From Candidatus Hecatellales archaeon (GTDB taxonomy: Archaea > Thermoproteota > Bathyarchaeia > Hecatellales > Hecatellaceae), in NCBI GenBank assembly GCA_003662485.1, contig QMYD01000068.1, forward strand, positions 1 to 6,051: a stretch of 6,051 nt of DNA, written 5' to 3'. Below the pieces are notes generated by a model, which ran no database searches, was not told where the DNA came from, and was given only the letters and a program-made list of their open reading frames with translations. Shown piece after piece: positions 1 through 5,235 of the stretch; within the stretch, counting starts at the first letter, position 1; each line of letters opens with the position of its first letter. A program made the position numbers and the translations under genes.

Positions 1-585
1 CGCCTCAATGTAGGCGTGGCCGAGGTCGAAGGTGAACCTTAAGCCTTCAAGGTTTTCTGCAAGCTGGGAGGCTTGGCTTGGAAGCGAGAAGGGTGAACGC
101 TTCCCATGGATGTTTTCAAGCCCCAAGGGTACGCCATAGTCTTCGGAAAGCTTCAAACAGTGTTTCAGCGATTTTAGGAGGGATTCCCAAGCCTTCCTTC
201 GAAGGTAGCCTCCAACCAGCGGTAGGCCTGCCAGCAGTGGAAGAAGGCCTGGATGAACCACTAGAACCTTCGCACCAACCTTCACCGAAAGCTTGAGGCA
301 GGCTTCAATTATTCTAAGGCTTCTCCTGCGGGTGGAGTAGGCTAGGCTTGCAGGATTCACCTTCCCGAAGTTGGCGTGAGCTGAAAGCTCCCTCCTCGGG
401 CTTAAGCTTTCAAGGACTTCAAGCCTCGCTTCAAGCCCCCCCTCCTCTAACTCCTTGGCTGAAATGTGGGGGCGGTCTAAAACCAGTTCGACGGCTTCCG
501 GGTTTAGGCTCCAAACCCTGGCCAGCGACTCCTCAAGACTTAACTCTGCGAAGAGGTTTGAGGGGAGGCCTAGCTTAACCTTCAA
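1..585 (-). CDS. Endonuclease IV / sugar-phosphate isomerase-like TIM-barrel protein (3' end outside window)
   Basis: The first 195 residues of a xylose isomerase-like TIM-barrel protein; the gene leaves the window at its left edge while still open. Putative metal ligands fall at H70 (LSAHANFG), H111 (VVHPG), E157 (GLENIHG), D187 and H190 (FDLGHA). Their spacing closely tracks the first five zinc ligands of E. coli endonuclease IV (H69, H109, E145, D179, H182). The later ligands would lie outside the window. Known relatives are either AP endonucleases that nick DNA at abasic sites or sugar-phosphate isomerases/epimerases, and this half does not separate the two. The start is TTG at 583-585: an in-frame TAG lies five codons upstream, and AGGAG sits 9 nt before it. 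It lies 23 bp behind the metallopeptidase stop, so it is probably the last visible gene of the dnaG operon. The fold assignment is fairly sure; the reaction is not. Confidence 0.75.
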   Translation of the reverse strand, partial: MKVKLGLPSNLFAELSLEESLARVWSLNPEAVELVLDRPHISAKELEEGGLEARLEVLESLSPRRELSAHANFGKVNPASLAYSTRRRSLRIIEACLKLSVKVGAKVLVVHPGLLPLLAGLPLVGGYLRRKAWESLLKSLKHCLKLSEDYGVPLGLENIHGKRSPFSLPSQASQLAENLEGLRFTFDLGHAYIEA

Positions 586-594
586 GGGCGAACT

Positions 595-599
595 CTCCT
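595..599 (-). promoter_or_regulatory. Ribosome binding site of the TIM-barrel gene
   Basis: AGGAG on the minus strand with a 9-nt spacer to the TTG at 585. It fixes that start, together with the in-frame TAG at 598-600. The same AGGAG plus 9-nt layout precedes the metallopeptidase gene. Confidence 0.7.
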
Positions 600-608
600 A
601 AGCCCCTA

Positions 609-2132
609 CTAGGGTAGGGCAAACTTAACCATGGAGCCTGCTTCAACCTGGAGGGATTTTGGGGAGGCAAGGGGGATGGGATTCTTCAAACTCCTCCAAA
701 CGTAGAGTTCAGTTTGATAGGTTCCAGGCTTCAAGGTGAAACTGGTTTTAAAGGTGAGTAAACTCCAGCTTGGCAGGCTCCCCGAAATGTAGGAGAGCCC
801 TAAAACCCTACCCCTCAAATTTTTAACCTGAACTATGATGGTGGCAGGCTGATCTTCGGGGGTTAGGTTTTGAAGGGTGAAGGTGAAAACCTCCAAGCCT
901 TTAAGGCTTTCCGCCTTGAAGGCTTTCACCTCCACGATGGGGAGGCCTGCAGCCATCATGATTTCGTCAATCTGTCCAAGGCTTGGAGCATTCACAATGG
1001 TTACGGTCTGGTTTTCCCTCCAGGCTTCCACGTAGTCGCTTGGGGAAACCTTCCAGGCGCCCCTAACCTGGCTGGCACCCATGGAGGCTAGCATTTCAAG
1101 GTAGCCCTCCAAGAATTCCTCTGCATCCTCCTCCGTGTCCCAGGCTAGAAGCCAAACATAGCCATACTCGTTTTCACCCCTCTTATACACGACCATACGG
1201 TCTCCAGCCCAGCCTGCCGACAGCGGCGACCTGTAAGTTGGCCTCCCCTCAACGCTGTAGTAGGTGCCTGTCAGCCCCTGATTCCAAAACATAATGTAGA
1301 TGGTGGCTTCTCCCACAACGTCTTCTCCAAGCTTTTCCCAGCCATTAAATCCTGGGCCCTCCACCTCCACCCTTACAGGCTTCTCGGAGGGATACTTTGA
1401 GGGGTGAATTACCTGTTCGGTGCTCTCCGGGGGGTTAGCATAGGCTTGGTTGACAGCTTCCCATCCTCCAAGCCTCCTAAGCGCCTTAACGAAGTTGTAG
1501 CCTTCAAAGTAGGGGAAAAGCTGGAGGTAGATGATTCCTGGATACTGGCGGGCGAGCTGAAGGTTTAGGTCGCAGTCCCAGTACTTTCCCTCCTCAACCG
1601 CCTTCAAGTATAACTCCTCTACGAGTTCAGCATCCCCCTCCCTGAGGGCTGAGAGGGCTAGGTCGGGATCCGTTAGATCATACTCCTTCTCGAAAACCTC
1701 AGGGTAATATTGGTCGAGGAGGGCGTGGGTTAGCTCATGGGCTAAGACGGCTTTATTCAGGGTTTCCTCAGCCTCCTGAACGATGACAATTTCATCCTTC
1801 TCTGAGTCGTAGTAGCCGAGGATAGCTTCACCATAAAAGTCTTCAAGAATCTTCTTGGCGCTAACTCCTGGGGGAACCAGGTATAGGGCCTCATACTCCT
1901 GCTGGGCGAGCTCCCAGCCCTCCCACTCTGAGGATGAAACCTTGGCAGAAGCCTCAGCCCTGCTAATAAGCTTCACTGGGAGCTCCTGCTTGAAGCTTAA
2001 ACCCCTAAGCTCCTCAACGCAGGCTGAAACCTCCCTAACGGTTTCGCTGATGTCGAAGGCTTGGGCTTGAAGCGTGGTGAGAGAGGCTGCCAAGAGGAGG
2101 AAGACGAGGAGGAGGGAGGGAAAGACTTTCAC
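609..2132 (-). CDS. Secreted HExxH zinc metallopeptidase-like protein
   Basis: A 507-residue exported protein. Residues 1-25 form a signal peptide: a Lys, a Leu/Val-rich core at 4-16, then AQA, with cleavage likely near 25. A gluzincin-like active site follows: HELTH at 132-136 (H132 and H136 bind zinc, E133 is the catalytic base), with the probable third ligand E165 in LREGDAEL 29 residues on from E136. Two further motifs recur in this poorly characterised family as I remember it: STEQVIHP (237-244) and AGWAGDR (306-312) followed by WDTEEDAEEF. The last 100 residues are rich in beta strands and lack any clear membrane anchor; they look like an Ig-like or CARDB-like sandwich, which suggests release outside the cell or attachment to other surface proteins. 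The start is GTG at 2130-2132, 9 nt after AGGAG. It follows dnaG by 26 bp. Peptidase activity is inferred from the motif; the substrate is unknown. Confidence 0.78.
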   Translation of the reverse strand: MKVFPSLLLVFLLLAASLTTLQAQAFDISETVREVSACVEELRGLSFKQELPVKLISRAEASAKVSSSEWEGWELAQQEYEALYLVPPGVSAKKILEDFYGEAILGYYDSEKDEIVIVQEAEETLNKAVLAHELTHALLDQYYPEVFEKEYDLTDPDLALSALREGDAELVEELYLKAVEEGKYWDCDLNLQLARQYPGIIYLQLFPYFEGYNFVKALRRLGGWEAVNQAYANPPESTEQVIHPSKYPSEKPVRVEVEGPGFNGWEKLGEDVVGEATIYIMFWNQGLTGTYYSVEGRPTYRSPLSAGWAGDRMVVYKRGENEYGYVWLLAWDTEEDAEEFLEGYLEMLASMGASQVRGAWKVSPSDYVEAWRENQTVTIVNAPSLGQIDEIMMAAGLPIVEVKAFKAESLKGLEVFTFTLQNLTPEDQPATIIVQVKNLRGRVLGLSYISGSLPSWSLLTFKTSFTLKPGTYQTELYVWRSLKNPIPLASPKSLQVEAGSMVKFALP

Positions 2133-2141
2133 GGAACCCCT

Positions 2142-2146
2142 CTCCT
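2142..2146 (-). promoter_or_regulatory. Ribosome binding site of the metallopeptidase gene
   Basis: AGGAG on the minus strand lies in the 26-bp gap after the dnaG stop, 9 nt before the GTG at 2132. It supports a GTG start that keeps the whole signal peptide. No separate promoter is visible in the gap, so co-transcription with dnaG is likely. Confidence 0.7.
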
Positions 2147-2158
2147 AAGGAAGCCTGT

Positions 2159-3310
2159 CTAGGAGGTCTTAGCTGGCTCAGGGGCTACCTCGTCAAAGGT
2201 TAGGATGCGAAGGTTCGCCGGCCTCTTCACAAGCTCGGAAATCCTATCGCCTATGATGAGTTTGACGCCGAGTTCGGAGGCTATGTCCACCAGCCTCTGG
2301 GTTACCCTCCCATCGAAAACTATGGTTGAAACCTCCTTGAAGGCTGGAAGCCTTTCAGCTAGTTCGCCCACGGGAAGCCTGGCTATGGTCTCATGGTTCT
2401 CGTTTAGGAGGAGGGCTTCAAGAGTCCCCCTAAGCTCGTTTACGGCTTCAACAATCTTGGGGTGGGCTGAAACCCTTGCATGCCTTATCTTCGCCTCGGC
2501 TGCTGGAACCCTAGCTGAAAGGGCTTCATGAATCTCCTTGCAGGTTAGCTCTTCAACCTCCTTCCCCGGTGGAGCCCTCGCCACGTAGTCTACGTCCACG
2601 CTTTGCATGAGCTCCTTGAGGATGAGGTCTCCAGCCCTATCCCCGTCGAGGAAGACGGTTACCTCCCTCTCCTTAGCCAGCTTAACAATGGTTTCGGGAA
2701 CCTTTGCTCCCCCTATGGCTACCACATTCCTTATTCCGCATCGGAGGAGGTTGTGAACGTCAGCCCTCCCCTCAACCAAGATGATGGAGGGGGAGGAGGC
2801 AGCATCAGGCCCAGCTGGAAGATGCTCAGGGCCGAGGGTTGAAATCTCCCTGGGCTTGGCTGCCTCGAAAACCTCTCTTATGAGCTCCTCAGTGTCCGGA
2901 GCCATTTCCACACTCCACTTTTTCAGGAGCTCCTTAGCCCTCCGAACGATCTGCTTCCGCTTAGCCTCCCTCACATCCTCAATCTTCTCAATCCAGACTT
3001 TAGCCTCCTTAGGGCCAACCCTATCCACGCTTTCGATAGCAGCCGCTAGGAGGGCGGTGGTAGCCATGCTTAAGCTTGAGGTTAAACTTATGGTTCCCAC
3101 AGTTTTACTATGCTCGGTTTTCAGTTCAACCTCAATCCTTCCAATCCTATTGTTTTTCTGGAGTTCTCTAAGGTCTAGTTCGGGGCCGAAGAGGCCTTCC
3201 GTCTGCCCGAAGATTGCTCCTATAACGTCAGGTTTCTCCACTATGCCGTTAACTTCAAACCTTGCGTGGATTAGGTATTTGGCTGTTGGAGTGGTGGATG
3301 AACCTGTCAA
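2159..3310 (-). CDS. dnaG: Archaeal DnaG primase (TOPRIM; exosome-associated)
   Basis: A complete archaeal DnaG of 383 residues, slightly short for a family usually around 400-450. The N-terminal archaeal domain contains GAIFGQTEGLFGPELDLREL (31-50) and the serine/threonine-rich stretch TISLTSSLSMATTALLAAA (73-91). The TOPRIM domain spans about 174-260. Its invariant glutamate is E180 in ILVEGRADV, and its DxD is D222/D224 in FLDGDRAGD; these bind the catalytic metal. EVEELTCKEI (251-260) and the C-terminal IVFDGRVTQRLVDIA are also typical. In archaea this protein makes short RNA primers in vitro and is a stable subunit of the RNA-degrading exosome, binding Csl4 and poly(A)-rich RNA, so its main cellular role is debated. 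It lacks the zinc-finger and DnaB-binding modules of bacterial DnaG. The TTG start is set by GGAGGTG 7 nt upstream. The identification is firm. Confidence 0.97.
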   Translation of the reverse strand: MTGSSTTPTAKYLIHARFEVNGIVEKPDVIGAIFGQTEGLFGPELDLRELQKNNRIGRIEVELKTEHSKTVGTISLTSSLSMATTALLAAAIESVDRVGPKEAKVWIEKIEDVREAKRKQIVRRAKELLKKWSVEMAPDTEELIREVFEAAKPREISTLGPEHLPAGPDAASSPSIILVEGRADVHNLLRCGIRNVVAIGGAKVPETIVKLAKEREVTVFLDGDRAGDLILKELMQSVDVDYVARAPPGKEVEELTCKEIHEALSARVPAAEAKIRHARVSAHPKIVEAVNELRGTLEALLLNENHETIARLPVGELAERLPAFKEVSTIVFDGRVTQRLVDIASELGVKLIIGDRISELVKRPANLRILTFDEVAPEPAKTS

Positions 3311-3317
3311 GTGTGAA

Positions 3318-3324
3318 CACCTCC
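3318..3324 (-). promoter_or_regulatory. Strong ribosome binding site of dnaG
   Basis: GGAGGTG on the minus strand, 7 nt before the TTG at 3310, matches the anti-Shine-Dalgarno end of archaeal 16S rRNA (CACCUCC) over seven bases. It is the best ribosome binding site in the window and makes the TTG start convincing. Confidence 0.8.
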
Positions 3325-3383
3325 AAACCCTTTAATCCCCTCCATTCCGGTGAGGCTTATTCCCTCCATCATGGAAAGGGTTC

Positions 3384-3393
3384 AAGTATTTAG
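3384..3393 (-). promoter_or_regulatory. Probable TATA box of the dnaG operon
   Basis: The minus strand reads CTAAATACTT at the very end of the upstream TOPRIM gene, overlapping its TAA stop. The A/T-rich core resembles an archaeal TATA box. A start site about 25 nt downstream (near 3361) would give dnaG a leader of about 50 nt that includes the GGAGGTG site. ATTAAAGGG at 3328-3336 is a weaker alternative and lies too close to the start codon to serve a transcript carrying that ribosome binding site. The 79-bp gap here also makes an independent promoter likely. Confidence 0.4.
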
Positions 3394-3827
3394 AGGCAGA
3401 CCTCCCTTTTAACGTTTTCAAGATAGGAAGCTAAGCCCTCCACGTCTTTCACCTCCCTCCCCAAGAGGCTTTTAAGCTTAAGCCAGAACTCAAGGTTGGG
3501 GTGGAAGCCTCCAGCCTCAAGCCTTCTAGCCAGCGTTGAGGTAAGCTTAACCCCAGCCCTGTCAAAATCCATTAAAAGGATTATTTCACCCGGCTTCCCC
3601 GGCAGCCTTTCCACTGCCTCCTTCAGGGAGGCCCTTGAAGCCTTCACACCCACTATGCTGCCTTCAACCCCAAGCCTTCGGAGGGCTTCAACATCCCTTT
3701 TACCCTCCACGAGGATGGGAACTCCTCCACCTGCCTTCTCGGCGAGGGCTTCGAGGAGTAGGAGAACCCTTTCTCCCCTCTCAATCCTCTTCAAGGCTTT
3801 CTTCCGCTTGCGGTTAGAGGGCTTCAA
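3390..3827 (-). CDS. Small TOPRIM protein, UPF0292 / RNase M5-like
   Basis: A 145-residue protein that is little more than a TOPRIM domain. A basic N-terminal tail (residues 2-20, rich in Lys and Arg) is followed by PILVEGKRDVEAL (37-49), carrying the invariant glutamate E41, and by ILLMDFDRAG (83-92), with D87 and D89 of the DxD pair. Size and motif layout match the archaeal UPF0292 family, grouped with ribonuclease M5 (bacterial 5S rRNA maturation) and called small primase-like proteins. No archaeal reaction is firmly established; nucleic-acid cleavage or binding is an inference. It starts at TTG 3825-3827 inside the end of tyrS (14-bp overlap), with AGGA 9 nt upstream, so it is probably translated from the tyrS message. 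A second TTG at codon 12 is a weaker alternative start. It sits directly upstream of dnaG, which has the same catalytic fold. Confidence 0.87.
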   Translation of the reverse strand: MKPSNRKRKKALKRIERGERVLLLLEALAEKAGGGVPILVEGKRDVEALRRLGVEGSIVGVKASRASLKEAVERLPGKPGEIILLMDFDRAGVKLTSTLARRLEAGGFHPNLEFWLKLKSLLGREVKDVEGLASYLENVKREVCL

Positions 3828-4917
3828 GCCTCTTCATCCTTTCAACCATTTCCTCCCTGCCCTTAAAGTGGCGGTAGAAGGGTTCAAGGGTTTCGATGAG
3901 GGCTTCAGCTACAGCGTTTTTCAAGTCTAAGGGGTGAAGCCTCCCAGACGTGTATAGGTTTTCAAGCTCCTGGTAGCTGTAAACGGTTAGGGGCCCCCCA
4001 TACTTTTCAGCCCTCCTAATCTCGAGGGTTCGCTCCCCTCTAGCGAAAAGGATGTAGCGGGCTATCTCCATAACGGGGTTTCCCTCAGCTATTCTTGGAG
4101 GGCAGTAGGCAGCCCTAATCTTTGCCCTAACCTCCTCGGGTGAGTCGTGAACGTAAATGCAGGTTTTCGGGAGGCTCTTAGACATTTTACTGCTTATCTG
4201 GAGGCTTAAACGCTCATCCTCATCGTATACGCCCTCCCTGCTTGGGCCGGAGAGGCCTGGAAGTAGGTGGGTGTGAACGCATACCGGCTTTTTGAAGCCA
4301 AGCTTCTCGGCTGCATCCCTCGCCAGCATGTGGGCTTTACGCTGGTCTATTCCAGCGCAGGCGCAGTCTAGGTTCATGGCGAAGATGTCGGCTGCCTGCA
4401 TGCAGGGGTAGATGAGCCAGGCGAATTCTACCTCGCTTCCAAGGGTTAGCTGCCTCCCCATGATGGGTAGCGCTCTAACCACCCTTGAAAGGTTGACGGT
4501 TTTAGCTATGCGGAGGAGGATTTCCCAGTATTCAGCCTGCTCCACGAGTTCTGAGGCCCAGCGGTATCTAACCCTTCCAGGTGTAAGCCCAAGGGCGGAG
4601 AAGCCCTCCTTCAAGTATTCCCCGCAGAAGCGAATGTTCTCCATGGAGCCTCCAAGCTTCCCATTAATCCAGGCATGCCAGTCTGCGAGGAAGATGGTGA
4701 AGTCGAAGCCTGCCTCCACCATGTCTAAGATTTTTAGCCCGCAGACGAGGCCTGTGCCCAAGTGCATGAGGCCTGAAGGCTCAAAACCCCAGTAGGCTTT
4801 AGGCTTACCCCCAGCTTCTAGAAGGCCTCTAAGCTCCTCCAGTGTTACAATTTCATCCGTGTTCCGAGCCACCAGCTTAAACCTTTCCTCAGCCTCCAAA
4901 GCAACCAGCCCATTCAC
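3814..4917 (-). CDS. tyrS: Tyrosyl-tRNA synthetase, archaeal type
   Basis: Charges tRNA-Tyr with tyrosine using ATP. With the GTG start it has 367 residues. The class I Rossmann core shows WGFEPSGLMHLGTG (43-56) with HLGT as the HIGH signature, FLADWHAW (76-83), the tyrosine-specificity motif YPCMQAAD (170-177), GIDQRKAHMLARD (189-201), and KMSKS (244-248). Then come SPEEVRAKIRAAYCP and LHPLDLKNAVAEALIE, both characteristic of archaeal and eukaryotic TyrRS. YxxxQxxD separates it from TrpRS. The start is uncertain. The frame is open to a TTG at 4953, but that codon has no ribosome binding site, adds 12 residues without family support, and overlaps a promoter-like element. GTG 4917 and TTG 4899 both place the conserved FKLVARNT segment where relatives have it; none has a clear ribosome binding site. 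The 3' end overlaps the TOPRIM gene by 14 bp. Confidence 0.95.
   Translation of the reverse strand: MNGLVALEAEERFKLVARNTDEIVTLEELRGLLEAGGKPKAYWGFEPSGLMHLGTGLVCGLKILDMVEAGFDFTIFLADWHAWINGKLGGSMENIRFCGEYLKEGFSALGLTPGRVRYRWASELVEQAEYWEILLRIAKTVNLSRVVRALPIMGRQLTLGSEVEFAWLIYPCMQAADIFAMNLDCACAGIDQRKAHMLARDAAEKLGFKKPVCVHTHLLPGLSGPSREGVYDEDERLSLQISSKMSKSLPKTCIYVHDSPEEVRAKIRAAYCPPRIAEGNPVMEIARYILFARGERTLEIRRAEKYGGPLTVYSYQELENLYTSGRLHPLDLKNAVAEALIETLEPFYRHFKGREEMVERMKRLEAL
3837..3840 (-). promoter_or_regulatory. Ribosome binding site of the TOPRIM gene, inside tyrS
   Basis: AGGA on the minus strand, 9 nt before the TTG at 3827, embedded in the last codons of tyrS. The spacing equals that of the two downstream AGGAG sites. 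This favours the overlapping TTG over the TTG at codon 12. Confidence 0.45.
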
Positions 4918-4953
4918 GAATGGAAGGCCCCGATAAACGAGAAAAAGAGGCAA

Positions 4954-4969
4954 GCGTTAAAGGTTTTCT
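4954..4969 (-). promoter_or_regulatory. Possible BRE/TATA promoter of tyrS
   Basis: The minus strand reads AGAAAACCTTTAACGC: a purine-rich, BRE-like stretch followed by CTTTAA as a weak TATA box. A start site about 25 nt downstream would fall near 4932, leaving roughly a 15-nt leader to GTG 4917 or 33 nt to TTG 4899. The same bases read in the other direction (GCGTTAAAGG) could serve the structured region on the plus strand, but the spacing is then too short. This is suggestive only. Confidence 0.3.
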
Positions 4970-4973
4970 GTTT

Positions 4974-5085
4974 TGGAGGGCTCCGGCTGTAGCCCGAGTA
5001 ACAACACCCGGCTTCATTGTTGAGCTTTACGCTCACCTCTGGCGGGCTCTCTCCTTATCGGGCCTGCTTCGGCCGGAGCCCTCTG
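4974..5085. repeat. Long inverted repeat 1 (arms 4974-4989 and 5070-5085)
   Basis: A perfect 12-bp core (4976-4987 with 5072-5083, GAGGGCTCCGGC) is extended on the plus strand to 16 pairs through G-U pairs at 4974/5085, 4975/5084 and 4988/5071 plus G-C at 4989/5070. The 80-nt interior forms further hairpins, so this is more likely RNA structure than a simple terminator. Confidence 0.8.
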
Positions 5086-5087
5086 CC

Positions 5088-5204
5088 TCCACCCTTCTAG
5101 GGCCTGTGCCACGGCTGGGTTAGGCCTACCATCATCGGCAGCGCCCCTGCGCTTCCTAGTTCGGCCCCGTCCCGCGGCTTCCCTTCCAGCCCTAGAAGTG
5201 TGGA
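5088..5204. repeat. Long inverted repeat 2 (arms 5088-5102 and 5190-5204)
   Basis: TCCACCCTTCTAGGG pairs with CCCTAGAAGTGTGGA over 14 of 15 positions, with a single C/T mismatch at 5093/5199. It closes an 87-nt interior containing a possible CTGG/CCAG continuation (5115-5118 with 5186-5189) and short GC hairpins around 5138-5152. It begins two bases after repeat 1 ends, which suggests two stacked domains of one molecule. Confidence 0.75.
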
Positions 5205-5235
5205 TTCGGCAAGGTGGAAAAGTGCTGGAGCCCCA

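Larger units (their letters stand above)
4974..5233 (+). ncRNA. Candidate structured non-coding RNA between pheT and tyrS (strand unresolved)
   Basis: This region is G+C-rich, has no convincing ORF, and contains two adjacent long-range helices. Helix 1 pairs 4974-4989 with 5070-5085: 16 consecutive pairs, three of them G-U if read on the plus strand. Nested inside are 4991-4996 with 5043-5048 (6 bp), AACAA 5000-5004 with TTGTT 5017-5021, and TGAGC/GCTCA at 5021-5025/5031-5035 closing a TTTAC loop. The last two share 5021, so one gives up a pair. Helix 2 pairs 5088-5102 with 5190-5204: 14 pairs and one mismatch. On the minus strand helix 1 drops to 12 pairs, which favours plus. However, the AACAA hairpin gains two G-U pairs on minus, all neighbouring genes are minus, and a T-rich run (minus CCTCTTTTTCTCG, 4938-4950) could end a minus transcript. 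I recognise no family. A long leader or regulatory element is also possible. Confidence 0.5.

Noticed and set aside
2781..3335. 184-codon plus-strand open frame opposite dnaG
   Set aside because: It is antisense to conserved DnaG sequence. Its Ser/Leu-rich composition is what complementing dnaG codons produces, and no recognisable domain appears. The other plus-strand frames over the minus-strand genes are rejected for the same reason.
4966..5085. Minus-strand H/ACA guide RNA (helix 1 followed by AACAGA)
   Set aside because: An ACA does follow the helix by a few bases on the minus strand, but the hairpin is too long (about 110 nt), helix 1 leaves no guide pocket at the expected distance, and no clear K-turn is seen.
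4920..5123. 67-codon plus-strand frame across the tyrS start and the structured gap
   Set aside because: It spans the promoter-like element and helix 1, shows no ribosome binding site, and has no protein-like features. It is a by-product of the G+C-rich RNA-like region.
4974..5233. tRNA, 5S rRNA or SRP RNA
   Set aside because: No GTTCRANYC T-arm pairs correctly on either strand. The 5S CCCATCCCGAAC/GGAAGTTAAGC signature is absent. The SRP helix 8 CAGG...GGAAGG...AGCAGC arrangement is absent; minus-strand CTGGAAGGGAAGCC only partly resembles it.
4976..5233. Miniature transposable element with GGGCTCC(G/A)GC terminal inverted repeats
   Set aside because: The ends are imperfect inverted repeats 256 bp apart, but no flanking target duplication is visible and no second copy lies in the window. 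The internal long helices fit an RNA better. A genome-wide copy search would settle it.
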